In this document: piece by piece, positions 44,430 through 57,012 of the stretch
Layout: each line of letters starts with the position of its first letter
Numbering within the stretch: position 1 is the first letter of the stretch
Assembly (NCBI RefSeq): GCF_000149955.1
Contig: NC_030986.1
Coordinates: forward strand, 367,298 to 431,297
Direction: 5' to 3'
Length of the DNA stretch: 64,000 nucleotides
From: Fusarium oxysporum f. sp. lycopersici 4287
Lineage: Eukaryota > Ascomycota > Sordariomycetes > Hypocreales > Nectriaceae
The notes under the pieces: generated by a model
Database searches by the model: none
What the model saw: only the letters and a program-made list of their open reading frames with translations
Told to the model about the DNA's origin: nothing
Program-made: the position numbers and the translations under genes

Positions 44430-46355
44430 ATTGGTAGAAGTGTAGTCAAACCAGTCTGTAAGTGATTGAGCTGTAAGACGAGCGATGCAACTGGGGCGAG
44501 ATGCGTTTTATAGCTGTCATGCTCACTGGGGATGGTTACACTTGTTTGAGATGATGGCCTCGGGTTAATGTGTCCCGTTAATGTGGACGCTGAAGGATTC
44601 TGCTTTGTCCTCGGGTTGCATACATTTGAGCTCCTGATGCTGGAGATCCTTGCTGTTGGGAGCTTCTCCACTGGGCACGGGGATAACGTTCTGGGGTTGA
44701 TGGAGGTGGGTAGAACATGGAATTGTTTGTGATATGACGTATTGCTAAATCCTTCGAATTTTTGTATGTCAGTCAATTATTGTGCTATCACCAAACGATC
44801 CATTGATCATAGTCTCGATTTAAGTTTTCCAACTTTCTAAAGCTTCAGTTACTGGAGTTCATCACACTCAGATACAATAGATACAGTCAAAGCCTAACTC
44901 TATCCCCATATTCTTCATCTCCATACGAAAAACCATCATCCCCAAAGATCACCACTTGTTCAGTGGATCTTCATCCGTGGCGTTACATCTTTACCACCGA
45001 GTATTTGGCCGTTCTGTTCACTCTCTATTCGGCAACAACCTCGCGGAACATTAACTGGCTAGTGGTGTCATTGTCGATCATGTCACTTGAATCAAGAAAA
45101 TATCCCGTAAGGCATGCATTTTAAACCCGTATATTACTTAAAACCGGTAAGCTCACTGCGCTTATTACTTAAAAATGCGGGCTGATCATTTCGGATCCGA
45201 GAAAGAAAATGGTGTGTTCCCCCGGATCTCCACTGTGGGAATAGGTCCGAATACAAAGGCGATAAGCGCTGCAATGAGACCCAAGAGTTTGGGGGAATGG
45301 ACTGAGTGCTGGAGTCACATGTTCGGTGTGTTTTGACAGGCGAGGGTTCGTGATACCATGGGTCTTGTGATGGGATGAATCGAGAGATGCGAGAATGGCA
45401 TTATTTCGATTCTGGCTAAATTGAACCTGATGCTTTTTGTTGCTCTTCTTTCATCCTGGTTATTGTCTAATGCTTTTGGAAGAGTTTGATGGTCATGTGC
45501 ATTTAGTGGGCTGGCCCAAACTGCTGGTAGCTGATCAACATCACATCACCAGCGTCTGTAATTGTCAGCAAGTCATTCAATAGTTCAATACAATCTTCGC
45601 TTTGTCGGTTGTTCTACAGCTCTGAATTGCAGAGACTCGAAATTCTTACGTTCTCTTGTCAATTGGCCTACCCTACCCTACCGAGATAAATCTGAGTCTC
45701 GACGACGGCTTAACCTACACCTGTCAGACGCGCTGCGACCGCGTCGCGTCTTCTTGAGTGAGACGTACCGTTCCCCTCCGCATTCTTGTATCATCATCCG
45801 TATTCTCAATTTAATGTTCTGTTATTATTGTCTCTGTGCACTTGGTTCAAATTCCTAGTGCGGAATGTCCTTCCAGCATCCGAAAGCCGCACCAAATTTA
45901 CTTTGATGCTGGCGCACTGAATCATGCCCTGTAGCTGAGACTCAAATTCTGTTACGAGGAGTGCCAGGCCGTCAATGATGAGCGATGGAGCAGGAACTCG
46001 AGTACATCTATTACCAATAGAGGTATTCTAGCAATGTAGTCAATGATCCAAGACAATTTGCGCTTGGCGTGCCGTGCCGCATGACACGCACTGCCGGAGC
46101 TAGACACACATGCCGACGCTTCCTCTTTCGAGAATGGTCTTGACTGAGCCTCACCATCACAAACTGTCAACAAATCTCACTCACTTACACCTTATCTTAA
46201 TCATAGATATCAACTTCGTCATGATGATCATAAATGCTATCGGTATTAGACTCATAAACGAGCACTCATCGCTCGTTCTCATGCATGCAATGCAATGCTT
46301 CAACGCCAAACTCCTCGAATGCTTCAAAAATGCTGGATCCCAATTCTCATGCTCG
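44430..46355. other. Long intergenic region, 1.9 kb
   Basis: Contains the promoter of the sugar transporter and the 3' flank of the hydantoinase gene. Short open frames at 45560-46170 have no family resemblance. No gene supported. Confidence 0.45.
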
Positions 46356-49300
46356 CTATGCCCCAAACTCATCAATCACACTCCTCCCCTCCACAAAGTC
46401 ATTATCAACCCCCGTATACGGAATCTTCAACCCAAAGCCCTCAGGCCCACCAACCTTCATTCCCTTATCCGTCTTCCACAGCGGATGCGCCGGCAACGCA
46501 ACAACATTGACACGCAATCCGTACCTCAAATCCTGAGATCCAATACCCTCACCGTCTTGACCGAGAATGGAGATTAGATCGGGCACTGTGCATACGACTT
46601 GTTGTGAAGCTTCTGAGCCGTCGGCGTCGCTGAGGGCTGCGTAGAGATATTCGTTCTGGAAGGGGATCACCAAGTGGCGGTCGCTGGGGGCGTCTTGTTT
46701 GTGGGATTCGCGCTCGTCTTCGCTGAGGGGCGCGATCACGACGGAGCCCATTGTGTAGCCGCCGCCGATGTAGCGACGGACATCGACGATCTTGCCGGTG
46801 AAGAGAAGTTTTCCAGCGCAGACGTCAAACTGACCAATTAGCGGGTACTCGATTATAGCAGCGCCGAATTGGATAGTAGCGATCAATTGGGCGGAGAGGA
46901 AAACTTACAATCGCGTCAACGTAGCTGGTCTTCTTGCGACGAGCATTGTGCACTGCGCGGCCGAGATACCACGCTTGAGATACGGTGTTGGGAACGCCGT
47001 GAGATTTGATGACGGAGCCGGGGAGGGGATTGGCGCAGACTGCGCAGCCGAGACCGAGTTCGATTACCGTTGTTCTGAGAAGACTCTCGAGACGGATTGG
47101 GTTATCGGTGCTCTGTTGTTGTTAGTGAATTGTGAAGAGATTGGTGGGTGGTCATGCTTACCATGACGACACTGGTGTTTCCACGAGCGTCGGAGAGAAC
47201 GCAGGGTGTGAGGGAGTGGCCGTATACACTGAACGTAGCTATGAAGGTTAGATAGAGGGTCAACTGAATGAGTGTTAGGAAACGTACCGTGATACATGGT
47301 GGGATAAGCTCGGCCCATGGCATCGCCATCGACGACAGGGACGTCGAAATGAACAGCTGGCGGGAAAGCGCTCATACCATTTCCACCACCACTGTCTTTA
47401 TTAGTACTCATCTCCCAAACACAAGAGTGAACTTGACTTACATCTCGTCAATGTACATGCCATCAAAGGTCTTGTTTCCAACAACCTTGTTCACAGCATT
47501 GATACCAGTCACAATCTCATTCCCGCCCGCGATACGCTCATTAATCACACTCGGACTCCCATACCACGAGCCAAAGCAAATCATAGCATCGTCTTTGAGC
47601 GCTTTCGGCGAAATAACCCGTAATCTCCCCTTGGGATTATTTCGTAGCGCATCCAAGCCCTTGAGGTACTCGTGATGTGTTGGTCCTCCGCCGCCTGTGC
47701 CGAGAACACCGCATCCTGTCGCAATCATCTCTAGATCAACTTCGGAAAGATACCATGTTCCGTTCTGAACATCAGGGCGATAGGCGTCGAGATCAACGTG
47801 GAGAGAGGGCTTGTACGTTGGTGTGAGAGCATCAGGAACGCTGACTTTCTCACCCTCGTCGTCCTCTGTCTCCTGCACGCTTATCACGGGCGGTGAAGGC
47901 GGCGGCGTGAGTTCCTCAGGAATGGCGAGATGTCCCACCGCACGAACCTGCAGTCTCATGGCGCCGTTGGACATGTACTGAAGCGGTGTCTTTGTGATCT
48001 CCACGATCTTGACGTCGTTCTTCGCTGCGCCTTTGGAGATGGCCATGTCGATTGCTTTCGCGCACGCAGCGTCCACAATGGTCTTTTCGGAGCGTCCCTC
48101 AGGGATTTCCACGACGTCGATCTCGCCGGATACTTTGGCAATTGCCGCGCCGACGGCGTTGGCGGCGCCTTGGTGGATGGGTACTATGCACTCGTCGACG
48201 CCGGCGAGGTCTTCGGTTACGAGCAGGGCACCTCCGCCTACGAGGAGGACGTGCACGGGGGCGGAGGAAACTTTCATTTGCTCGACGACGCCCTCGAGCA
48301 TTTTCTTGAGCTCTTTGCGGCCGCTTTCGATGATGTGCGCGGGTACGTCTTTGACGAGCTCGGGGTCCCCTAGTTTCGCTTTGCCCAGCGCGACGACGAT
48401 ATCACTCGCCGTTAATGTCTTGCCTCCAAAGACTCTGGCTTCTTGCTGGAGTAAATGTCCGACTGATCCAGGACCGACAGTGACGTTTTGTGTAGTAGGG
48501 TCGATTTGCACTTTGCTTCCGCCGCCGAGACCGATTGATACAACCTCTGGCATAGAGAACGCAGTGCGCACACCGCCGACTTCTACGAAGCCAGGTGCTT
48601 GTCGTGGAAAACCCGATGGAAGAAGTGCGCAGACATCAGTAGTCGTCCCACCGATATCCACAACCAAAACCTGCGGCTCCTCGTCATCCGCGACATTCTC
48701 ACGCTTATGATCCAGTCCAGCGAGATACGCAGCACCAGTCATACTATTCGTGGGACCGCTCGCAAAAGTCTTGATGGGAAACTCAGCGGCTGTGTCTGCA
48801 TCAATAAGCGTGCCGTCGTTCTGCGATAAAAAGAGAGGACACGTGAGTTGCAGCCGATGCATGGCGCGCTTGAAACCCTTCTTCACGCGGTGTCCTGTTC
48901 GCAGGATGGAGGCGTTGAGAATGGTGGCATTTTCTCGTTCTAGGAATCCTGTTGGGCCGATGTCGTGGGAGCATACGACCTGGAGGGATGGTGCTTCTTG
49001 AAGAAGAATTCGTCTGCATTCTTCTTCGTGTTTGCCGTCGTGGTCGAGGGGTGAGAACACGCCTACCAGAGCGATAACGTTGATTCCCTTTGCGACGACA
49101 TCACGCGCAGTCTGTCTAATCTGCTCATGGTTCAACGGTTCAATTTCTCGTCCGTCAATCTCAAGGCCTCCATCGAGGTAATAAACTCCTCCGTCGAGAA
49201 TACTCCTCAATCCAACAGGGAAATCCGAAAACGGCGGTAATTGTCTAGTAAACGGCCCGCACAGCCTCACGACAGCGACACGATCTAATCTTCGCGCATC

Positions 49301-49555
49301 GGCCTCCACGAGCGCATTGATAAAGTGCGTTGTGCCGATGGTAACGCTAAGAACACCGCTCTGATCAACGCCTGAATCGCGGAGGACTGCTCTTATGGCA
49401 GCCTCAATACCGCTGGTGATGTCTCGCGTGGTAGAGGCCTTGTGGGAGGCGAGGACGCCACGGCCAGGGGTTGATGTGGCAGCAGCTCGGATGTCGAGAA
49501 TGGCCGCGTCCGTGTTGGTACCTCCGACGTCTACTCCAATTCGGTACAGGGACAT
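46356..49555 (-). CDS. Hydantoinase/oxoprolinase fused to a DUF917 domain
   Basis: Five minus-strand exons (49555-47442, 47391-47288, 47238-47162, 47112-46909, 46829-46356) give 990 residues. All junctions are in frame. The first part is a hydantoinase-A/N-methylhydantoinase-type ATP-dependent amidohydrolase. It has two phosphate-binding motifs of the actin-like ATPase fold, VDVGGTNTD (8-16) and VVDIGGTTTDV (298-308), and FASGPTNSMTGAAYL between them. From about residue 600 a DUF917 domain follows (VLGTGGGGPTHHEYLKGL, DGMYIDEIGGGNGMSAFP, GCAVCANPLPG). In bacteria that domain is linked to hydantoin and S-methyl-thiohydantoin chemistry. The likely role is ring opening of a cyclic ureide or imide in the cytosol. 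An ATG at 49618 would add 21 residues; the family norm favours 49555. It is divergent from the NCS1 permease. Confidence 0.9.
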
Positions 49556-50240
49556 GTTGGCGGTAGAGAAGTGTGCTGTTGGTTGGGAGGATGATACCCT
49601 GGAGGTGCCTGAAAGCATATTACGGTGGGGGCGGCGTAGAAGAGAGGTATCACCAGATCTTTATAAGTGAGAGGTCATCCATAGTGCGTAGTTCTACTGC
49701 ATTTTATTTTTCAAGAGCTGACATTTTCATTAGTGAGTGGGAAAAATAACTCCTCTCCAATGTTTTCCTCGCTGAGACTGGATCATGCGAGAGGGGGGCG
49801 GCGAGAACGGATGGAGCGAGTTGGCCGACGCCAGAGAGAAAAGAGGAGACATTGAACAACTTCCCCGAACTGCACCGGAACCTCTTCTCCTTTCAGCATC
49901 GTATCTCCCTGAACTGCCGATCTCCTTATCATTGGACAATGTCGTGCGTCTCTTGGCCGACGCCTCAATCCGGGGTACGTATCTCTCCTCTGATCCCGAA
50001 TTCCAGTCTGTGGCTCAACTGGACAATCACAAGATAAGGCTGAGGATTAAACTTTTTAGCAGATCGAACGCCAGTCACACCAATGAACTCCCCCCCCCCC
50101 CCCCCCAGCGGACCCTTATAGTTTCTGCTTTCCCCTAAATCATTCCCACAGTGACAGCAGCCCCCCTCAAGCTACTGTACACACTATCGATCCGGAGGCT
50201 TCGGGAAATCTGAAGCTATTCGCATTTCATCTGTCCAACA
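49556..50240. promoter_or_regulatory. Divergent promoter region, hydantoinase and NCS1 permease
   Basis: About 685 bases between the two starts. It holds a run of 17 C at 50090-50106 and several CGG/CCG triplets (for example near 50190 and 50275) that could serve Zn2Cys6 regulators; no specific site is proven. The arrangement suggests co-regulation. Confidence 0.45.
50090..50106. repeat. Homopolymer run of 17 C
   Basis: Seen directly, in the intergenic region 135 bases before the permease ATG. Length may vary between isolates or be a sequencing artefact. Confidence 0.85.
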
Positions 50241-52238
50241 ATGGCCGTTGCGAATCTTCTCAAGCGCGTTGAACTACCGCGTGGTTCGCGCTTCATCGTA
50301 CGCAACTATTTAACCTCCTTAACACGCGTCACCCCCCTAATTTGCTACTCCGCAGAATGAAGATGTCAGACCTGTTGGGACTGAGCGACGAACATGGACG
50401 TTTCTAACGTTCCACAACTTCTGTACGGTTACTTTTCATTCGTTTGTGATTTTGTTTTTTTGCCGAGATGGGGAGAGTAATCACACTGCATAAGCGCATC
50501 TAACCAACGGGCATCTGACAGGGCTGTTGATCAACTGCAACATTGCGACGTATCTGACCGGCAGCGCGCTGATTCCCCTTGGCTTGACGTGGTGGCAGGC
50601 CATCATCGCCATCATCCTCGGAAACATCCTCGCGACTGCTGCGCTGATTCTTGCTTCACTTGCTGGAGCTTATTACCACGGTACGTAAAACTCCACTCCC
50701 GAATCCTTCGTCGAGGATCAATTGGCTTACGGATTGCAGTGGGCTTCCCTGTCTTTAGTCGAGCGGTATGGGGAATCTGGGGATCGCAGTTCGTCATCTG
50801 GAACCGCATCTTTCTCTCCCTTGGTATGTCACCTCTCCTCCATTTGATGTCTGGGTTGTACTAACGTATCAAAGTCTGGTATGGCTTCCAGTCTTGGGTC
50901 GGCGGACAATGCACGTATCTCATGCTTCTGTCATGGGATCCCAACCTCGAGAAACACATCCCCAACACGATCCCCGCGTCGACCGGCATGACATCCGCGC
51001 AATTCGTCTCCTACTTCATCTTCTGCATCGTCACGCTCCCGTTCCTATGGATCAAACCGCACCGAATACAAAAGTTCTTCTACTTTGCTAGCTCTGTCAC
51101 GCTGGTCTTTTTCCTGGTTCTTCTGATCTGGGCGCTGGCGACCATGGGATCGGATGGATTTGGAGATACTCTTGCTGATAGTACACCTCTTCCGGTCACT
51201 GGTGGTCCGCAGAGTGTTACGTGGCTTACCATCTCGGGAATCATGTCGACGATTGGTGGTATTGCGGCTGGTATTCTTAACCAGAACGATTATGCGCGTC
51301 TGTCGAAGAAGCCTGGGGACGCTATTTGGGGCCAGACTGTTGCGTTTCCGCTTTACAGTATTGGAGCGTCTGTCATTGGCATTCTCGTCACTGCCGCTAC
51401 GCAGAAGAGAATGGGCGAGGCTATCTGGAATCCCCCTACCCTCCTCGCCGCTCTCTTGGCCAAGGATCCAACCGCAGGTACCCGCGCTGCTATCTTCTTC
51501 GCCGGTCTCGCCCTATCCATTTCTCAGCTCGGCAGCAATCTTCCCGGCAACGCCCTCGCAGGCGGTATCGATCTTGCTTCCGTGTTCCCCAAGTACATCA
51601 ACATTCGACGAGGTGCCTATCTCATGGCCCTTCTCAGCCCCATCGTCAACCCGTGGCGTCTCGTCAACACCGCTACGGTTTTCCTCACTGTGCTCTCAGG
51701 CTACAGTGTCTTCTTGGCGCCCATGACTGGTCTTATGGTGGCTCACTATAACCTGGTGGCGAAGGCCAAGGTCAATGTTGACGATCTTTTTGTGGGTAAC
51801 AAGGATAGCATTTACTGGTACAACTTTGGTATCAATTGGCGTGCTTTTGTCGCGGTAAGTTCCACACTGTTTTTATTGCGCGGAAAACTCAACTGACTCA
51901 ATCTTGTTTAGTGGATTGTTGGTGTCGCGCCTACAATGCCAGGCTTCATCGCTGCTGTTAATGTCAATGCTAAGGTCTCAGATGGCGCAAAGAACCTCTA
52001 CCAGCTGAACTACCTCTTTGGGTTCGTTGTCAGTGCTGCTGTTTACTACGGACTTCACATTGTAGTCCCTGATAAGAGGTTTGACGCCTTCATCAAGGAT
52101 GGCACAACTGCCAAGGAGGTCCAAGCTGTTTATGATGAACGCTGGGATATGACCTACTCCGAGAGTGAGCCTGGATCAACTGAAGAGCACTCTTTTCAGC
52201 GAAACAAGGGACCTAACTCCCTGACCACGTCTGTTTAG
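50241..52238 (+). CDS. NCS1-family permease (uracil/allantoin/hydantoin type)
   Basis: Six exons (50241-50297, 50356-50422, 50522-50680, 50740-50823, 50875-51854, 51912-52238) give 557 residues with 12 membrane helices. Family marks are NEDVRPVGTERRTWT at the N-terminus, LGLTWWQAIIAIILGNILA, the GFPVFSRAVWGIWGSQF helix 3 block, and the mid-protein NQNDYARLSKKPGDA. NCS1 carriers import nucleobases and related compounds with H+ or Na+; bacterial Mhp1 of this family carries hydantoins. Facing a hydantoinase across one promoter, it is the likely uptake step for the same substrate. The C-terminal tail is acidic and cytosolic (ERWDMTYSESEPGS). Introns are 51-99 nt. Confidence 0.93.
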
Positions 52239-52851
52239 TTACGAGATTCACGTTGGCGATGTTTCTTTTCAAGATTGCAAGCCTGTTATCTGCTACTCTA
52301 CCCATACTGAGACCTTTTTAATTATCATTTACCATATCAAACATAGCGGGGATTCTGGATAAAAATTCATCACTTTTATCTTCTGATAGTAGCAACGTTA
52401 CCTTGGTAGAACCTGATTGAGATCTTCAACCCCTCCACTTGTTTAATTGTCGCATCTTGAAATCGCGTCATGACAGGCTAAAACGCGAACATGTTCTGAA
52501 GCTACGGCACTTGAACACGCTCTTCTTTTAGCTCCCGTGCCCTCTGTAATTTCACACTAATATCATTTTCCGAGACACTAGTACGTAAGTAGAAGATCCG
52601 CCCCCTAAAAAAACTCACTCGGCCAACTCCGTGCTCTGCGCCCAAACCCTCCCTTGTCGGCCAACTTATCTTTCCCGGTGCCCCCCTCCATCACGCGATT
52701 TTCGCCGACATCTCTTCGCCTCTTTCTCTCCCTCCTTCGCTCCCGCAGCCTGGCTCGTTTTTACACACTCTCCCTCAAACGCGCGTGGAGCGTATTACCG
52801 TTAACGGGTACCTGGCCCGCCTCCTCCGAGTAGCAATCATACCAAGATCAG
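52239..52851. other. Intergenic region and CT-rich leader
   Basis: 3' flank of the permease, then a CT-rich upstream region (52590-52800) for the regulator. No gene seen. Confidence 0.5.
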
Positions 52852-55212
52852 ATGGATCACTCTCAGGCTGAGGCTAGCGATCGGGAACGGGCAACTTCTT
52901 CCTCGTCCACTGCTACACCCCGCAAGTTCAGCATTCGCAGTAACTTTGGTAAAGCCCGTCAGCCACGGAGCCGCAAGAACAGACCCTGCGACGCCTGTCG
53001 TCGTCGGAAGACTGCTTGTGTCATCACCTCTGAACCCCCTTGTGAGGCGCCCCCCCCCCCCCTCCAAGATTCCCACCCACTACCAGTCCAGTGGTTCACA
53101 CAAACTCCACTTGATGTGACACTTCCCGCTAGTCGATCTGTGAATTGCTTATACTGACCGTTGCATCAACCTGTAATACAGGCCTTTTCTGTAAAAGCAG
53201 AGGCTTGGTATGCCAGTCCCTCTCCGATACTGACCCTCTAGCCCACCGGCCTACATCCGGCCCTGGGCCCGAGTCCTCCAGAGGCCAAGATGCACTAAGC
53301 CCGGCGTCTGCATCTGCTTCTGTATCTGCATCTGGCACATCGGCCATCTCACCGTCGGCGCCATCTGAAGCTACTCGGCACAGATCCGAGTCCGCAGCCG
53401 TTGTACACAACGGTCTCGTGCGCCATCCCGTGCCAGCTCCTGGAGAAGGTTCCCTGGATCAAAGCATCAGCCTAGATCCACCGCGCCTGGAGCCTAATCA
53501 AGAAGTCGCCTACGCTCTTGAAGATGTCCCAGGCCGTACGGCGCACGCCATGGCGTTAGGCTCAGAGCAGGACCCTTACTTCCTCGACGCCTTTAGATCC
53601 GTGCTTCTCAGTGAGCGCGAGGGCATTGACGCCAACTTTGTGCAGGTCTACCATGGCGGGCCTGATGTGGATGATTACCCGATGCACTTCCTCCTGCTGC
53701 TTGACGAGTTCCCCGATCACAAGAACGAGGCTAGGCAGGTGGCGTCCGATGCGATAGAGCGCATCGTCTGGCCCCACGGCCCGGCCCTCGTCCGTCTTTA
53801 TTTCCGGCACGTTCACGTAGGATTCCCCGTCATTCACAAGACTCGCTTCCTTCGGCAATACGCGACCGCCAAGCTTGACATACCCTCGTCGCTACGGGGC
53901 GCCGTTTACGCCTTGGCGTGTGTGTTCTGGAAGCAGGACGCAACGCTTGCGGGAATACCTTGTCCATTCCAGCAGCATGAGCTCACTAACAATGCCCAAG
54001 AAGCGTTGAGACGAGAACTTGATGCGCCTAATCTCTCCAGGCTAATGTCAGCCCTGCTGCTGATGCACATGGTACCCCCAGAGATTGACAGCGTTGAGAC
54101 ACCGTATGTATGGGTAATGGCCTGTCAAGCCACAGCAACAGCGCAGATGCTCGGTCTGCACCAAGACCCTGACAAGTGGAACATAGCACCCTGGGAGAAG
54201 AGGTTACGCAAAAAGCTCTGGTGGGCAGTCTTTTACACAGACTGCTGGTCAGCTGTAAGCCACGGTAATCCCCCGCATATAAGCTACGAGTCCTTCACGA
54301 CTCCACCCCCGGACATGGATGATCTGCGGTCTGGCGAGGATATCCCTGACGATCTTCGCTATATGATCGATCCTGAGGATGCCACGTTCCGCGTGTCTGA
54401 CGGTGCACGCTTTCTTGAAATGATCACTGTGTCTCGGGAGATGCGTGCCATCCTTGACTGCAGCTAGTAAGTAACATAATCATCGGCGTATTGACGACAG
54501 TGACTCACATGATCCAGCGGTGTACGATCAACTCAACAGACGCGTACTCAACTGATACCTATCCGAGACACCCTCAAGGAATGGCCCAGCCTCATCCCAA
54601 GCTGTTTGGCCGTGAGACCCTACGCCCATAACGGTATGTGACATGCATCTTTAGAATTCGCCGATGTCTAACACGAACCAGGACCCCTTCACATATCCTT
54701 CTTCGCTACGCAGGTGCTGCTCTTCCGGGGTCTAATGTTCCCAGCCACAAGAGCCGCAAAGGTCACACCAGGATCTAATCTTCAGCGATGGCTCTCCACC
54801 GCACTAGCAGAGTTCGAGCTCTTTACGACATTCATGGCGTACATTACTGAGGAGGAACTAACAAGCTTCTGGGGAAGATGTAAGTTTGCCGATCAAGATG
54901 TCGCTCCGAAACAGTAATTAATGCAGTGCAGTTGCCCGAACGCAACTTATCTTGTGCGGAAACTTTCTGATCTATCTCTTCTTGCTGGCGAGTGATCCGC
55001 GAGATATCGAGGCTGCTTATCGGTTGTTGGAGAAGTTTCATCAGTCATTGCAGCGACTTGGTGCTACGGAGGATGTAGCTGCAAAGGTTTTCTTGCGACC
55101 TGTTATTCTGAGGATTGATTCGTTCTTCATGCAAGCTACAGAGCTGATCAAGCATGGAAGAACGGTTGTTCTGGAACCACCTGTCATGACAGTTCCAAGG
55201 GGTGAATCTTGA
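52852..55212 (+). CDS. Zn2Cys6 transcription factor 1 of the hydantoinase cluster
   Basis: Five exons (52852-53041, 53182-54466, 54518-54633, 54682-54879, 54932-55212) give 689 residues. The first intron is long (140 nt) and contains a run of 13 C (53050-53062). It splits the zinc finger. Joined, the finger reads CDACRRRKTAC, a seven-residue loop, then CLFCKSRGLVC, with the correct C-x2-C spacing only if the donor is GTGAGG at 53042. The fungal-specific regulator domain follows (VRLYFRHVHVGFPVIHKTRFL, PYVWVMACQATATAQMLGLHQD, RLRKKLWWAVFYTDCW). It is nuclear and binds CGG-type DNA. Its place directly after the permease suggests pathway control. Confidence 0.88.
53050..53062. repeat. Homopolymer run of 13 C inside an intron
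   Basis: Seen directly, inside intron 1 of the regulator gene. If the intron were retained, length changes would shift frame. Confidence 0.85.
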
Positions 55213-55847
55213 AAAGTTCAGAGAGTATAATTGGATATTAGAGTGCAGTCTTTTCTATCATAATGAATAATGACCAACTGAATCATACGTAAATTATCCC
55301 TTTTTCCCGATGTCGCATCACAGTGGTTCCGACCAGGATCCACAGCTATCTCATTAACTGTCAAAAGTGGCTTTTAATAAAACTCGGCGAAGTTTCTTGG
55401 TTTTCTCAAACTATCGAAATTTCATGCAAGCCCATGGCATAGAATCTGCACCATCGGCCAACAGTAAGTGCATCATGCAGAACAGAATTTGGTGGCTGAT
55501 ATCCGATCGGCGAGTCGGGGGGATGGTTAGCCTCGGCACTACTCCACCTTTAGCGTTCGCCGATGCTATCGACTAGGATCTTGTGATATGTTTTTCTTCG
55601 TTTCGAGGTGATGATCAAGTTCCCCGAATTATCTTACATCAGATTGTTGCTTTGCACGCGAGGTTGGAAACTTGGAAAGTGTTGTTGGTGAAATACCGAC
55701 ATTTGATGGTGCGGGGTTGGGGAGTTGGTGATATCCTCGGCTTACCGACCTTGCAGCGGGAGTTGAACTGATACGACATGATCCTTGTATTGAAAAGCGA
55801 GACTCGTCTGATTATACGATAACTGGTATAGGGAATGATACGCGTAG
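55213..55847. other. Convergent intergenic region
   Basis: Short open frames only. 3' flanks of the regulator and the hydrolase. Confidence 0.5.
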
Positions 55848-56777
55848 TCATGCCTTCAACCACTTCAACACCTCAGCGGTGAACTGCTCAAAACCATCCA
55901 CAAACGAAACATGGCCAGCATTCTTGATAATCACCAAATTAATCTTGTTGCTCTTACCCGCCGCTTCAAACCCCTCTTGGATCTTATCTCTCATCTCCTT
56001 CATAGTCTCCGGTAGATTCGCATCCTTCTCGCCAACGATACAAATCGCATCATCGACACTCGAACCAATCTTAGCAAACCTCGGTCGAAGATCAAAAGTC
56101 TCGCTTCTCAGTGCGTTACAACATGCTTCGAAACCATCGATCGTAGTTCCAGACATGACTGTTCGCATACGCTGTGTTTCCTGAGGGTTGTTCTCGAGCC
56201 ACTCTTTGCCGAACCATCGCTCTAGTGTGCTTTGGATGGTTGAGTCGAGATTACCTGCTTCTCGGGCTGCGGCGACGCGAGGACCAAAGGTATCTTCTGT
56301 GCCGGCGTTTATGGGCGATGAAGAGATGGTGTCGCAGATGGCGAGCTTGCTTACAACGTTGGGATACTTGGTGGTGAAGTAGACACCTGCTGACGCACCC
56401 ATCGAGACACCGATCCATGAGTAGACCTTGTTGATCTCCAGCTTCTTGAGAAGATGATGGACGTCTTCAGCCATAGAGTCAAACGTAGGGCTTAAATCCT
56501 TAGGTGCGGATGATCCGCCATGGCCGGGCTGATCATAGCGTAGAGTGCGATAACCATTGCTGTTGAGGACCTTGACGACGTGATCCCATACTGAAAGAGG
56601 TGCAGTGAGGGAGTTTGACAAGATGATGAGGGGTCCTTCTTTTGGTGAGGAGTCCAAAGCGTAGGCCAACGTTCTGGAATCGGGGAGTGTCAAAGAACTA
56701 GCCATTCTGATGTTACTTCTCGCGATAAGACAACTTTTGTGGTAGACAAACGACGAATTAATAAGACGACGAAACAT
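55848..56777 (-). CDS. Alpha/beta hydrolase, 3-oxoadipate enol-lactonase-like
   Basis: A single-exon minus-strand gene of 309 residues. The nucleophile elbow is GVSMGASAG (Ser125), the acid is Asp252 in GEKDANLP, and the base is His289 in NAGHVSFVDG. The oxyanion region and RYDQPGHGGSS (80-90) fit the enol-lactonase/C-C hydrolase branch. Residues 1-24 are basic and aromatic (MFRRLINSSFVYHKSCLIAR), so either the first ATG gives a mitochondrial form or the second (56705, MASSLTL) gives a cytosolic one. It lies between the two regulators of the cluster and could act after ring opening, or on an unrelated lactone. It is divergent from the second regulator, 235 bases away. Confidence 0.85.
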   Translation of the reverse strand: MFRRLINSSFVYHKSCLIARSNIRMASSLTLPDSRTLAYALDSSPKEGPLIILSNSLTAPLSVWDHVVKVLNSNGYRTLRYDQPGHGGSSAPKDLSPTFDSMAEDVHHLLKKLEINKVYSWIGVSMGASAGVYFTTKYPNVVSKLAICDTISSSPINAGTEDTFGPRVAAAREAGNLDSTIQSTLERWFGKEWLENNPQETQRMRTVMSGTTIDGFEACCNALRSETFDLRPRFAKIGSSVDDAICIVGEKDANLPETMKEMRDKIQEGFEAAGKSNKINLVIIKNAGHVSFVDGFEQFTAEVLKWLKA

Positions 56778-57012
56778 GTCAAATGTTTAACGTTATACTG
56801 ACGGAGAGGTCGTCATGTTGGACCGACCCGAGGCGTAGGGTAGCCAGCGGTCTTTAGTTTCTCCATCCCCAAACTTTCAAGGTAACATTCCACTAGCGTC
56901 TTATTCCCACGCCATCTACGTATTCCATCGGAAGCATGCATCCGTCCCGCGGGAAAAGGAACCCCAGATCCGGGAAGCATCGATTCGATGAGTCCTTTTC
57001 CTCCGTAAAACC

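Noticed and set aside
45838..45870. CACTTGGTTCAAATTCC, another T-arm-like word
   Set aside because: No upstream tRNA body that folds.
47930..48710. Long plus-strand open frames opposite the hydantoinase gene
   Set aside because: Antisense shadows of a GC-rich coding exon; no family resemblance.
52852..53157. First exon of the regulator reading through into PPPPLQDSHPLPV
   Set aside because: This reading breaks the zinc finger; splicing at 53042/53181 restores the C-x2-C spacing.
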